NCBI GenBank assembly: GCA_963930655.1
Contig: OZ005610.1
Location: forward strand, 26,622,501 to 26,686,500
Direction: 5' to 3'
DNA: 64,000 nucleotides
DNA from: Myrica gale
Lineage: Eukaryota; Streptophyta; Magnoliopsida; Fagales; Myricaceae
The translations under genes were made by a program, and so were the position numbers. Under the pieces are notes generated by a model that worked only from the letters and a program-made list of their open reading frames with translations, was not told the origin of the DNA and did not search any database. Each line of letters starts with the position of its first letter. Position 1 is the stretch's first letter. Below, one piece after another: positions 1-12,060 of the stretch.

Positions 1-601
1 ACAACTCTATTTTGAACACAATATGGGTTACCAAAGAAAAAAAAAGAACACAATATGGGTCAAAGCATTTAAGCCCAACGAGAGACAACCTAACGACTAG
101 AAAGCAAAACAATGGAACTATTCGCTGCATTCCTGGGCCTTTTTTTTTTGCTAAACACAAAAACAAAGGAGAGAAAAAGAACGAGGCGTCCGTTAAAGTC
201 CAAGTTCATAATCATACCCATGAGATTTTGATTTATATCAGTAACAACCACGGACTATCATTATCTTCTTTAATTATACAATACGACGCCGTGTGTTTTG
301 ACTCCTTGACCTCCAGGTTTGAGAATTGAGAGTGGGACACGACACGAGTACAGGTCCAACAGGACACGGGGGCTCCTGCTTTTTCGGAACTGAAGGAGAT
401 CTAAATTGAGGACCTTTTCTCATACCCAAGCTTTTGTTCTTACAAATAGAAAAAGACTAATAGCTCGTGTGTGCAAAGAGAGGGACAGAAGAGTTTCCTC
501 TGAACGCCGAGAAATACTGAAAATGGGGGTTTTCTGTTGCTCCGACTGAGGGGGAGAGTGGGAGATCAGGGATCACCAAAACTAGCAGCAGAGAATAGAG
601 A
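1..601 (+). other. Upstream region and 5' leader of MPT1
   Basis: No gene is supported here. A 105-codon open frame at 12-329 has low-complexity content, no recognisable domain and A-rich runs, so it is not called. The last ~200 bases (purine-rich, ending just before the ATG at 602) probably hold the transcription start and 5' UTR of the phosphate carrier gene. No clear TATA box was located. Confidence 0.5.
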
Positions 602-3125
602 ATGAGACGGGTTGAAGGAGGAAAAATAAATGAGGAGCTAAAACCATATACCTATTTTGGGGTTTGCGCCGTTGGAGGAATGCTTAGCGCCGGCACTACC
701 CATCTCGCCATCACCCCCTTCGATGTCTTGAAAGTCAACATGCAGGTATATATTATCTCTCTCCCTCTCTTTCTTTTCCATATGGTTTCTTCCATGACTA
801 CCTCTACGAAAGTTTTCTCTTTGAGATATGCGTGCGTTTGTGCTCTTTCAAATTCCATCGGTTTCTGGCGGCGAGTTATTTTTTGATGCTTTAATATTAT
901 GGGTTGTTATGATTAAACCTCTACAAATATTATATATACAAGCATCAGTGTAGGCTGCGCATACTAATCAATTTAATTGATATTTCTTATTAATCAATTT
1001 CATGGATGTTTTTACTGAACCCCATAGTTCTGGTGAACTGTATCACTTCTTGTGTGCTCTGACCGGTGTCATATAACCATGTAGGACTTGGGAAAATTCC
1101 TATTGTTTAAAACTGAGATGTCCTTTGAGTTATTCTGATTTACTAGCACTAGGAAATACTATTTTTACGTTCTTGGAGGCTTAATGGGTGAAGTAATATT
1201 TGTAGGTGCATCCAGTCAAGTACAACAGCATTTATTCGTGCTTCACTACCCTGTTGAGGGAACAAGGCCCTTCTGCCTTTTGGAGAGGTTGGGCTGGCAA
1301 GTTCTTTGGATATGGTGCTCAAGGAGGTTGTAGATTTGGTCTATACGAATACTTTAAGAGCCTCTACTCCCGTATATTGGTAGACCAGAACAGAAGTGTC
1401 ATTTTCTTTGTTAGCAGTGCATCTGCTGAAGTATTTGCCAATATAGTTCTCTGCCCATTTGAAGCCATTAAAGTCCGGGTTCAAGCGCAGCCCCATTTTG
1501 GCAAGGGCTTGGTTGATGGCTTTCCAAAGCTGCTTGCATCAGAAGGCCTACCTGGGTAACTATTCCAAAACGTGTATTTTCATTTTGTACTTACTCTCCC
1601 ACCATGTTTGTACTTTATTGATGGATATTCCTGCTTTTACTCGTTTGTTGCAGATTTTACAGGGGCTTTGTGCCACTTTTGGGGCGAAACCTTCCATGTA
1701 ATTCCATGATTTCCTAAAGCTTTGCTTTCCTGATTTGGTGAATGTCTTACAAATGTGAATGAATCACGTGTTGATTGAAACTGCTATATCGTCCTGCTAG
1801 GTGTAGGTTTTGAGTTGTTACTTGCAAATCTGCATTGCATTTTAGTTGGGCCTTGGCCACGACAGAGCTCAATGGAGTAAAATAGGTAAAGTCTGTATGC
1901 GCTGTTAGAGATTCAACTGAATGGTGCTTAACACTAAGTAATAATAACGTGTACTAAAGTCACACAGATATAAACATCATCAAATATTAGCTTCAAAGTA
2001 AATTGCATTGCCCGTGAGAAGTACTGATTTCTTAATGTTCATCCTATGTGTTTACCATTTGAATCGGACAGTCTCCACGGTTATGTTCGCGACATTCGAG
2101 CATTCTGTTGATTTTCTGTATCGTAAAGTTGTTCACAAAAGAAAGGAGGATTGCTCAAAAGCTCAACAGCTTGGAGTGACATGTTTGGCTGGCTATGCCG
2201 CTGGATCTGTTGGTAGCTTCATTTCTAATCCTGCTGACAACATTGTTGCTTGCCTTTATAATAAAAAGGCCGATAGCCTAATGCTGGTATCAATCCTCAC
2301 TTATGCTTTTATTTTTGACACTTTCTTGACATAATAGGGCAACTGGACGAGGTTTAATTTGCAATGTCATATGAGCAGGCAGTGAAGAAAATTGGGCTTG
2401 TCAATTTGTTTACAAGAAGTCTCCCTATCAGGATAATGCTGGTCGGACCTTCTATCACTTTGCAATGGTTATTCTATGACTCCATCAAAGTTCTATGTGG
2501 ATTGTGAGTACATGTCCTGCCCCCCTCCCCCCTTTTCATTTTTGTGCTCTTGGAATGACGTGTTGCATAATTTCGGCGTTAGTGTCTGATGGTTGTTTAG
2601 GCTTGTCAGTCATGATAGACATGGATTCTCATATTGATAGAGGATTGAGCTGAGGCATAGGTCTGTCCAACAGTATTGTGCACAAGTTTGGTGGCATATG
2701 AACACGGGAAAATGGCAGGAGACTAAATGATTTTTCAATGGTTAGAATCTTGAAAACAACTTCGAACAATGATAGAATCGTTGGGAAAGCAAATTGAGTT
2801 AATCTCAGAGATAGTTGTTACTCCAAAATTGCCTGGCTTTGAAAAAACGGTATCAAGTAGAAAAGGATTGGTTTTGCAAAAGGAAGTTTGTGAATTCCAT
2901 GGCAGCCCTATGACTGCAACTTAACAATCTTCTATATTAAATTGCATCCGCCTATCTTTGTCAATTACTTTGGTCCATAGAGCATGAAAGAGATATATGC
3001 TTTGATTTAAACAAAATCATCTTGTTTGTCTTGTGCTGTTTAATGACGTGATTTTTGGATTGAAATTTACCAGGCCCACTAGTGGAGAAGTTGCAACTAA
3101 CGTCAGAGTTGATGGAGTTGCCTAA
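602..3125 (+). CDS. MPT1: Mitochondrial phosphate carrier protein (MPT1 type), complete, 6 exons
   Basis: Inner-membrane carrier that brings inorganic phosphate into the mitochondrial matrix with protons for ATP synthesis. Coding exons are 602-745, 1206-1555, 1654-1697, 2072-2286, 2379-2503 and 3074-3125, all with GT-AG borders and matching phases. They give 309 residues, the length I recall for Arabidopsis MPT1 (At2g17270). The three-fold mitochondrial carrier repeat is visible. Signature motifs are PFDVLK (residues 39-44), PFEAIK (132-137) and the degenerate third PADNIV (233-238), as is usual for phosphate carriers. The phosphate-carrier stretch FFGYGAQGGCRFGLYEYFK follows the first repeat. 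The N-terminus is short, with no long presequence, which favours the MPT1 rather than the MPT2/3 branch. The start at 602 is the first ATG in frame with a complete first repeat. Nothing looks broken. Confidence 0.95.
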
Positions 3126-4077
3126 GCGCATATAATGGAGTAAAGTGGTGACCTTGTCTGTTTCTGGTGATTTTACGTCGTTTTTCCAATCTGGAATACA
3201 ATGCCAAAGACCATATCTTTTTCAAGTAGACCAATTGATGGCAGCTTTTGATGCTCTGCCTTCATTTTTTTTTTTCTTTCGGACGTAGCAGGTTTCTAGA
3301 GGAATCACCTTCCTATAAGTTATCATAAGTTAGTTTCATAAGCTGAACTTGGTATGTAGATAAAGAGCTCTTTAGGGTTCCAACTTCTACGTTGGAGTGA
3401 TCTTTATTCCTAAACGGTTTACTGAAAGGGAAAGTTTATGGACGTCTTGTTCATATTTTGGTGCAATGGTCATACTTGGCAATCACCGTTTAGGAGACGA
3501 CTGAAGTGGATTGGAGTGGCACCCCTTTTCATTTGTGTCTTATTTGCAGATTTACCTTGATAAATTTGGTGAGTGAGCGGCAGGTGAACCTGATATGGGA
3601 ATACAGCATAAAAGGCTTTAATAAGTAGCCATGGGCATATGATATGGTCAATTCCAGCAGTTGTACTCATATTGTTGCTTCCACCTTCCATTATCAATGT
3701 CCGTTTCTGCTGGGTTGGAATGTGCACGCTCGCTCTTTGGGGGAATAGTCGTGAAAGCCGCTCGACACCAGCCTGTTCCTAAGTCTTGCCTGATATTTTT
3801 TCTGCTCCCAACGTAACACATTTACTGGGGGGAGAAAATGGCATTCCTGTCTATGCTTCAAGCCATAGACCCTCTTATTTCTTCTCTCGCTGAGTCATAT
3901 CTGAAGAGGAAGAGTGGATCATTGCCTTGTCTGTTTCCGTTTAGTTCTCTTCATTTAAATCGCGAGGCTTCGTTCATAACCCGCGAAAATTGAGAGGCAC
4001 CAAGTGGAAGATTCCAAATTCGTAAACGGGGGGTTTCGCTAAAAGTCCAAACTATGCTTAGCATATGAATGTCTAAC
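3126..4077. other. 3' flank of MPT1, no further gene seen
   Basis: Probable 3' UTR followed by ordinary AT-rich intergenic DNA. Short open frames on either strand lack any domain or composition suggesting coding. No transposon ends were recognised until the poly(T) run at about 4079. Confidence 0.5.
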
Positions 4078-4576
4078 CTTTTTTTTCTCGAAAAACAACC
4101 CATGCATTAAAAACTAGAAATCAGAATGAAAATAAAGACAACATGACAGACACAACAAACCAACAACATAATGAACACAACCAACAAGACCCCCGAACGG
4201 ATCAGAGGAACCATTATAAACTCCATGCGGGGCAGAGGGAGTGGTGGCCGGATACAGTAGGCAGAGCTACTAGGACCTGAACAAGCTGGGAAAGCACTAC
4301 AATCGGCGCGTAACAAGACCCAACAAAGGGTCGGAAGAGAGCCGTAAGGACTCGGATAAGCCCACTGAAGGGGCGGACACACAACCACAGAACATAACAA
4401 ACAACAAGCCCTAAACAGAGGGCTGGCCCAAGCGGGCTAAAGCACAACACAGAACAAGCCCTAAACAAAGGGGCAGACCCAAACGGGTTTATTGCTGGTC
4501 GGACTAAAACCGGCAGTGGCGGCGGGTGTGGCGGCAGCGGCGGCGCATGGGAAGATATTCGAGTTTGTCTAAACAA
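4078..4576 (-). mobile_element. Polyadenylated retroposon, copy A (minus orientation, 5'-truncated)
   Basis: A poly(T) run at about 4079-4087 marks the poly(A) tail of an element on the minus strand. The body (about 4210-4560) matches the 785-bp retroposon at 45173-45957 in several blocks. Examples are AGAGGGAGYGGYGGCCGGA, then a CTACYAGGACCT block, then AAGCCCACNNAGGGGC-type blocks in the same order. It has no convincing coding frame. TGTCTAA occurs at both borders (4070-4076 and 4566-4572) and could be a short target duplication, but this is weak. Inference: a non-autonomous family moved by LINE machinery. Confidence 0.55.
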
Positions 4577-4815
4577 CCATCAGAATTGGCGAATATCATG
4601 GATTCCTAGAGAGGCTAATAGGATGGCGCATTTGTTGGCAAAATGGGCGGCAGATTCATCCAATTTGGGCTCCATCCCATTAGATAGGATTCCTTCTAGA
4701 ATTACAAGCTGTGATTTGTTGTGAATTTGTTGTGTTATGCTTGTGACTGTTCTGTTGTGGCCTGTACTCCCTGGTTTCTTGTGAAACGTGATTTAGAAAA
4801 GAAAAAAAAAAAGAG
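4577..4815 (+). mobile_element. 3' fragment of a LINE: end of the RNase H domain plus poly(A)
   Basis: Reads on the plus strand as NNHQNWRISWIPREANRMAH and then LLAKWAADS, ending at a TGA near 4721-4723. This is the typical C-terminal part of the plant L1-type RNase H domain (the REANxxAHxxAKWA motif). About 75 bases of 3' UTR and a poly(A) run (about 4798-4814) follow. Everything upstream of the RNase H tail is missing, as in a 5'-truncated LINE insertion. The opposite-strand retroposon copy A abuts its 5' side. Confidence 0.75.
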
Positions 4816-5929
4816 TAAGACGGCTTTGATGTTCGGCGCTGGGACACTATTCCCACTTCCTCTAGGGCCTCTCCTCTGCCATTCCAGTCAAAAGTTCAGT
4901 CTCGCTTATCACTTCACTTCATTTCTGCAGATGGTTTTTTTGAGTTTCTCTTCTTTTTGTAACTTTTTCGGGGGGCGCGGATACGTAATCGAGTGAGAGA
5001 CAATCATTTGAATATCTACCCATTTCCTTTCAAGACCTGGTGAGCAATATTTAATTAAAAAAACAATTACTTACTTTTATTATTGTTTTAATAAAACATG
5101 CATATCAATATTCATGGATCGTACATTTCCTTATTAAGGCTGCGTTTGCGTGTTAAAATTTTACACTCTCTAAAATTTTAACACAATATAATATTACAAT
5201 ATAATCTCTCTCCCATCAAATCACTAATTTTCACTACAAAAAATATTAAAAAAATACCTCTTCACTTTTTCACTAAACTCAATACCTAAAATTTTAACAA
5301 CACTAAAATTTTACAAAACAAACACACCCTAAGTATAGTTATGACTTTTTTTTTTGTGTTAAATTTTTTGGTTGGGTTTTTAAGCTTTTCGATTTACATC
5401 TTCGACTGGCTACCTAGGATAATTAAAAAAATGAATTACCAATGATGCAAACCTTATGCAGCAAATCTGAGCCTTGATTGAGTTGCGTCATTGCACGAGT
5501 TGATAGGTCAATGTATATTTGAGGAAGGGAAAAGGGAGGTCTCTTCCCGTACCCAATGTAGAGACTAGAGAGGTCAATCCCCTATCACCTTTACTAATCA
5601 CTAATCTAAGAAGATATATATATATAGCTTGTATCAGACAAATGGATCAGCAACCTGGCGGCTGGCTCTCCTTGTCCTCATCTTTTCAACTGAAGTAAAG
5701 CCGATCCATTCAATATAATATTGTTAATTATTAGCTAATCTACGTGTTTAGGCCACTCTCTCTTGTCTGACACAGATATCATTAACTTAGGGAATTAAAG
5801 ATGCTTCAGATTAATAATAAGCATCTTTATAAGCCGATCCATTCAATATAAGAGTTTCAGTATTTGTCCCTCTGGAGGCTTAAATTTTGTTGGTGTTCAG
5901 GACTTTATTGATGTGGAGTTCTCACCAAG
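4816..5929. other. Intergenic, AT-rich, holds one MITE
   Basis: No gene supported. Apart from the inverted-repeat element at about 5136-5331, the stretch contains simple AT-rich sequence and a short direct repeat (AGCCGATCCATTCAATATAA at about 5699-5718 and 5832-5851). Confidence 0.5.
5136..5331. repeat. Short MITE with imperfect terminal inverted repeats
   Basis: The left end reads AGGCTGCGTTTGCGTG and the reverse complement of the right end reads AGGGTGTGTTTGTTTTG. Both are followed by a TAAAATTTTA-like block, so the termini are imperfect inverted repeats about 195 bp apart. The interior is AT-rich and non-coding. The target duplication could not be resolved. Superfamily uncertain (hAT or Harbinger type ends are both possible). 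Confidence 0.5.
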
Positions 5930-5962
5930 TTTTTTTTCCTTGGCAAACGAAACCAACCCCGC

Positions 5963-8900
5963 TTATACAATCAAGTCCACAATGTCAGTGGGGATGGAGT
6001 CAATAGAAATACAACCATCACGTTTATCTCGAGAACACCAACGAGCAATAGAGTGGGCTAGAAAATTAGCTTCTCTTGGTACCCATTGTGACGACCATGT
6101 GGGAAGCGAACGCATGCGCTGCCGAATGAAAGCGACATCCTCTTCAATGAGCCAATCAGGTTGTATCTGAGCATCTGAGAGCTGGTGGATAAGGGTCTGC
6201 GCATCACCTTCAACAATAACCCTTTCACTCTCCAATTCCATGAACATAGAGACTGCGAGGCGGGCAGCAAGGGCTTCACCTTTCAGCGATGAGGAACCTT
6301 GCCTGTGGCCAGCTTGAACTTTAATAATAGTGCCAGTGGAATTACGACACACATCAGTGAACACCAAGCAATCCTGATGGGTGGAGGTATCAAAATTGAT
6401 CTTAAAGCACGCATCACCTGGCGGTTGCCAGCAGAGAGGAGCATTGGTCTGAATTGACCGCCAAGCATAAAGTTGTTCTTCATACCTAGATTGAATAAGG
6501 GTCAGCAATGTCTCTCTATTCAGTTGAGCAGTCTGGTGCACAATAGAGTTACGTGTAAACCATAATGAATCCACCACAATAGCAACATAGAGAATAAATT
6601 CATGCCATTGATTGCGATTGAGATGTGGCAGGTTAGCGGGTTGGAGCACAAAATTGAGCCACTCCCAGATAGGGCGCTTGGCAAATGCTTCTACACGATG
6701 GAGCCATATACCTCTCCGCCAGATGAACTGACTGACGTAGCAACCTAGAAATAAGTGGGGAGCAGATTCAACTTCTTCCTCACAAAGAGGGCATAATAGC
6801 TGCCGGGCAGAGGAGTAGCCAATGACAATAGCCAATTTATCTCGAAGGGGGAGGGCGCCGGCTGCAATTTTCCATAGCATCAACCGAAGTCTATGTTGCA
6901 TTTTAAAATGCCAAATGTTGTTCCAGTCAAAAGTTGGCGAGCTAGAATTGATTGGAGACCCAAGAGTGCATTGAAAGGCCGATTTCACAGAGAATATACC
7001 TTTAGGATCAGGTGTCCATTTAAGGATATCATTAGAGCTGCTAGGCTGTAATGAGATGTCAAGGATAGCATTAGCAGATTGCTCCTCAAAATAGGTGCAA
7101 ATATCTGTGGCCTTCCATTCACCTCTTTGCTGGTCAATAAGGTCACTAACATACTGAACACCGCGAGGGAGTAATGCACCAGTCTTTATTGTGGGTCGGA
7201 AATTAGGAAGGGTAGGCACCCAAGGGTCGCACCAAATATTTAACCCTTGCCCGGATTTAACAAACCAACATGCTCCTTGTTCTAAAATATCACTGGATTT
7301 TAGTATCCCTTTCCAGATCCAAGAACCCTCAAACGGGAGTAAACCACCCAGAAACTGACGATGCTGGAGATACTTTGCTGAAATGGCTCGGACCCAAAGA
7401 GAGCTTGGTTGGGTCAGTACTTGCCACCCAAGTTTTGCAATGAAGGCTCTATTAGAGTCATACGTGCTTCGAATGCCCAAACCACCAAGCTCTTTTGGTT
7501 TACAAATAGCTTGCCAAGTAAGGGGATGGAAATGCCGCGATCGATCCTCAGGAAAACCCCACCAAAAATTTTTAAGTAACGTATCAAGACTCTGACATAA
7601 TCCCTTAGGAAGTAGAAACACTGACATGAGTAAGATGGCAAGGCTGTCGCGACGATTTTGATGAGCACTGTACGCCCCGCTTGAGAGAGTGTTTTGGCCT
7701 TCCAACCAGCAACACAACTTTGTACTTTCTCTTTTAGTTCAGCAAAGGTAGCAGTCCTAGACTTAGAGAAAGCTAAAGGCAACCCCAAATATGTACCCGG
7801 ATTTGGAGCTTGAGAAATCCGCATAAGCTGGCATATGCTGGTGGTGGTTTCCTGGCGAAGATTATGGCTAAATGAAAGGAAAGATTTTGACATATTGATG
7901 GTTTGACCTGTCCATGTTTCAAAGGTAGTCAAAATCTCCCTAAGACAAGTAACTTCCCTCTTATTGGCCCTGCAAAAAAACATGAGGTCATCGACAAATA
8001 GCAAATAGGAAATAGGGGGTGCCTGCCGAGCAATCTGGATGCCATGGAGAGCTCCAGTAGATTCTGCACGCTACATCATGCGAGAAAGCGATTCCATGAC
8101 TAGAATAAACAGAAAGGGAGAGGGCTAAAAAATCCAAAGGGGCTTCCATTCAATAAAAGAGAGAAGGACACCGTAGTGACACATTGGCGGATCAATTGTC
8201 GCCAAAGTTAAGAAAAGCCAAAGCATCTCAAGACTTCATCTAGAAACTTCCAATCGACTTTATCATAGGCTTTTGCAAGGTCAATTTTCATTGCCATAAG
8301 ACCCCCGTGACCTCGTTTACGTTTTAGCACCTGCATAATCTCATGCACCAAAATGGAGTTTTCTTGAATGTGTCGGTGTTGCATAAAGGCATTCTGGGAA
8401 GGAGAGATCAATCAGGACATGAGAGGTTTTAACCGGTTCGTCAAGATCTTCGAAATAATTTTATATGACACATTACACAAGCTGATGGGCCTAAATTGAG
8501 TTACCCGAGAAGGATTATCTTGCTTCGGAATTAATACAATATGCGTATGGTTCAGCTTGCGAAGGAGGAACCCAGTGGTGAAGAATTTTTGCACCATAAG
8601 AATCACTTCCTGCTTGATAGAGGCCCAGTAGTGCTGGAAGAAGAGCGCAGAGAAGTCATCCGGTCCCGGAGCTTTGGAGGCACCAATAGCCCGAACAGCA
8701 CTCCAAATTTCAGCTTCGTCAGGAACGTGGCAAAGAAGAATATTGTCATCAGGGGTAATAAGCTTTGGAATGATACCATCAAGAGCATAGGGAAAGCACG
8801 GGGAGGTGCAGGAAAAGAGGGAACGGAAGTGCTGAACTATATGGTTCCCGATCTGCTCTCTGCCTTCTAGCCATTCACCATTCTCCAAGCATAAGGCATC

Positions 8901-10045
8901 AATGGAATTCTTACGACGACGAACAATGGTCGAAAGATGAAAAAATTTTGTATTCAGGTCGGGAGTAGTTAACCACGTGACCCGAGATTTTTGACGCCAA
9001 AGTTGCTCCTCTCGTTTCATTTCCTCAGCAAGGCGAGCTTTAAGCTCTTGTTCATCCGCTAACTTCCATTGGACTTGGGGGTGTTGCTGAATAGCATCAA
9101 GTTCCATCTGCAACCTATGGATATTTTCAGGTATGCGCCCAAACTGGTGCTTGTTCCAATCACGCAAGGCAACTTTTGTGTTTTTTAGACATTGAACAAG
9201 TTTAAAAGCAGCAGAGCCCGAACCATCGTATTTCCAAGCATGGTGAACCACCAAATGACTAGATGACTCACGAGCCCACACTGCCTCAAATTTAAACGGT
9301 CGTGGGCCAGCATGTTGTTCACCCGCCGTGTCCAATTCTAACAGCGAGTGGTCAGAAGTTGTGTGGGCTAAATGTCGAAGGATGGCACGCGGGAATTGGA
9401 GTCTCCAGTCGCCATTAGCAACCACACGGTCAAGCTGTTCTTGAATAAACGCATGTCCAGATCGTCCATTTGCCCAAGAAAAGGGGTTTCCAAAACAGCC
9501 GATATCGACCATACCACACTGAAGCATGAAATGAGAGAAACCAGAAGAGGAAGAGGAGACAAAGGGCTTCCCACCGTGTTTTTCAGATTGAGAGAGGATG
9601 TCGTTAAAATCTCTCATGCAAGCCCAAGGTCCCGAAAACTTACTCTCCAAAGCAGCCAGCTCATACCAAAAAGAAGATTTTTCATTCCAATAAGGGGGGC
9701 CATACACAAAAGTTAACATCCATGCTTCATGGGGGGAGCGGGAGGCAAAATAACAGAAATATAATTCTTGCAACTAGCCACAACATCAAACTGAATTCCC
9801 GGTTTGCCTGCAACTATTAAGCCCCCTTTTTTTCCATCAGGCGAAACCATAACAAAAAGACTGAAACCAAAAGGAATTAGAACAGCTTGGGCATCCATGA
9901 TTTTCGTTTCAGCAACACAGAGGATGTCAAAGGAGTACCAGGTGACGGCCCTCCTTAACATCGGGATGGGGGGCAAGTTTGGGCCCGCCTCCCCGGTCTT
10001 CGTTTCCATTATTGGTAGCTTATAGTCCGCTGAGTCTTGCTTCAA
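5963..10045 (-). pseudogene. LINE ORF2: endonuclease, reverse transcriptase, zf-RVT, RNase H (degenerate)
   Basis: Domains run in order from 10045 downward. The endonuclease/phosphatase fold shows ILCVAETK and then CMRDFNDIL and SDHSLLELD. The reverse transcriptase shows ASKAPGPDDFSALFF, HIVLIPKQDNPSRVTQFRPI and MKIDLAKAYDKVDW, with the catalytic box read as FVDD rather than FADD (about 7990). The zf-RVT region lies near 6700-6950 (CPLCEEEVESAPHLFLGC). RNase H lies at about 5963-6420 with KINFDTS, GEALAA, VEGDAQ and REANFLAHSIARW, so its acidic residues are kept. Frame breaks lie near 9750, at 8412-8414 (stop), between about 8000 and 8200, and near 7500-7700. The RNase H part is a clean open frame, the RT part is not. 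Non-functional as it stands. Confidence 0.9.
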
Positions 10046-10183
10046 AAGAAGAGGTCCAGGTTTGGACTGTCTTTGTATGACATCGGGACGATTTTGCTTT
10101 CTGCTTGCCTTTAGGCTTGAGTCGCAACAGAGAGGGAGATAGCACGTCTGAGGCCCTCAGGTGGAAGTCCGTTGGTACATCTC

Positions 10184-11605
10184 CTAATGGGCTAAGGTCC
10201 AGACAACTAGCACGCTTAGCCGGAGCTTGGTGAGCTGAGGGGTCCTCCAAGGCCCGTTTACCAAGGGCACCAGTCTGAGGGGAGAGTCATGGCAGCCCAC
10301 TAAGGAGGAATCAGAGTGTTGACGATGAATGATCGGTTTGCCCCGAATAGCAGATGGGCCCACTTCAGGCTGCGACACAGTGAGAGAGGTAGACGTGGGC
10401 TTAGATGAGCCATCTTGCTTTGGACCAGATCCCGCTGAGTCCTCAAGGCCTTCGGTTTGCAAAATGTGTGTGACATACGGGTGAAAAATTGATTCATCTC
10501 TGACGACTTCCTGCTGTTCCATAGTCTTTTCAGCAGTAGACGACATAGTACTAGGGGCGGCTGCTTTAGTCTTGTCAAGCAATGGGCCCCTCCATGTTGG
10601 GCAGAGTGAAGAGACGTTGGAAGGGTCCGCACCTGGAAATAGTTGTCCATCACCAAGGTCAGCGTTTGGGTCGAGGGCCCACCATGGCGCCATCGGAGGG
10701 GAATTAGCACCAGAGAGGGAAAGTGGAGGGGCCACCGAAGGCTGAATGAGCGCCGGAGATGAGAGGGCTGGACCAGCAACCGGGCTTAGATTAGGAGGAA
10801 GTGGTGCGTGTTCAAGAGTGGCAACAAGCCGCATAGGGCTTTGAAGGTGTCGGCTCAAGGAGAAGCCAGGAACCTCAGCCTTCTACCAGGGGCCAAATTT
10901 TCCACGCTCTGTATTCTCGCCAGCAATAAACCCACAGCTAGCTACGATATGGCCAAGACGACCACAGCCATAGCATAGCCCAAATATCTTTTCATATTTA
11001 AATTGAATCCAAATCGCATCCAAATTGTGCCGCGAGAGCCAATAACCAGGGGATAGGGTTTTACCGGTATGGAATAGAATTTGAACACGAATAAATGGTA
11101 CACACCGAATACGGGCTGTATGATCCCCATCAATAGTCAGCACCTCTTCCACGGATTCACCAATGCTTTTCGCCGAGCCTGCATTAGAACAATCCATGGG
11201 GAGTCCATGGATCTGCATCCAGAGAGGAGTCGTGTCTAAGTCAACTTCCCTCCATGAAAGACCAGGCGCCCAGACTTTAACAACCAGGACATTGCCTTTG
11301 ATGTTCCAGGGTCGGCGTTTCAACACCCTATCACGATCCTCCGGTTTGCCAAACTCAAAGAGGAAAGTGTTAGGTTCTAGTTCCTTCACCACCAAATGTT
11401 CCACAAAATTCCAAGCACGAGCGATAACACTTTTAACCGTACTCAGACTATGGAACCTTTGAGATACAATCTTACCGAGCAGAATGAGTTGGGAAGCAGA
11501 TGAGGCGCCCTCACCGTCTTGGCTCACCTGCGGCGGGTGACTATCCCAAGTCAAAGATTCAGTTTGTTGAAAGAGTTGCTCTAAATTCTCGCCAATGTTC
11601 GCCAT
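10184..11605 (-). pseudogene. LINE ORF1: DUF4283-like RNA-binding protein with zinc knuckle (one stop)
   Basis: The likely start is the ATG at 11605-11603 (MANIGENLEQLFQQTES), ahead of a DUF4283-like fold containing FLFEFGKPEDRDRVLKRRPW and PLWMQIHGLP. A CCHC knuckle follows (CYGCGRLGHIVASC). A TAG at 10885-10883 ends the frame. The same frame then continues open to 10184 with a Ser/Pro-rich tail, so a single nonsense change is inferred. In plant LINEs this protein is the nucleic-acid-binding partner of ORF2. The longer upstream open frame to 12049 is probably 5' UTR. Confidence 0.85.
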
Positions 11606-12060
11606 AATGCTAAGCAAAATCCAAAAGACGCCAAAGGAAACCTGCACTGTGAGAGAAGCCACCACTCCACTGTTATGCCAGAGAACTGAAGAAATGTACT
11701 GGAAGGGGGGCCAAGGCCAAGGTATAAATAGGCGATGAGGGGGAGAGGGTCGGAACACCCAGGCGGCAGGAGCCACAGAGAAATCGGAACCCACTTTCCA
11801 ACAAGAAACAGAGCCGCCAGGACAGGCCATGGAAGCGCAAGGAGCAGTCTCGGACGAAAACAATGTAACAAGGAGGACAGACCAGCCGGCCGCAAGAAAT
11901 GACAGCCAAGGGAGATTAGACGGCAAGCTCAGGACGGAAGACACCGGGAAGACAGCTGGGGTTAACCAAAAGAAAGGAACAAAGGCCTCAAGAACGAGGA
12001 GAAGCCCAAAAGTGGCCAGCTGTACGGAGAGAAAAGTCTCTCGACCCAAAACCGAGATAG

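Larger units (their letters stand above)
5930..12060 (-). mobile_element. Nearly full-length, decayed L1-type LINE
   Basis: About 6.1 kb on the minus strand in the order 5' UTR, ORF1 (DUF4283-like with CCHC knuckle), ORF2 (endonuclease, reverse transcriptase, zf-RVT, RNase H), then a poly(A) seen as a T run at 5930-5937. The order and domains are those of plant L1-type elements. At least four disruptions are visible: one in-frame stop in ORF1 and several stops or frameshifts in ORF2. It is therefore not autonomous now. The 5' end is not sharply defined and no target duplication was found matching GTTCTCACCAAG beside the tail. It lies between MPT1 and the PIRL gene without touching either. Confidence 0.9.

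Noticed and set aside
12-329. 105-codon plus-strand frame at the left edge
   Set aside because: Low-complexity, A-rich, no domain, no splice context. It lies in the presumed upstream region of MPT1.
7383-9716. Several plus-strand frames of 70-115 codons
   Set aside because: They lie antisense to the LINE ORF2, which explains the openness. None has its own domain.
10300-10779. 159-codon minus-strand frame
   Set aside because: Alternative frame of the Ser/Pro-rich tail of LINE ORF1.
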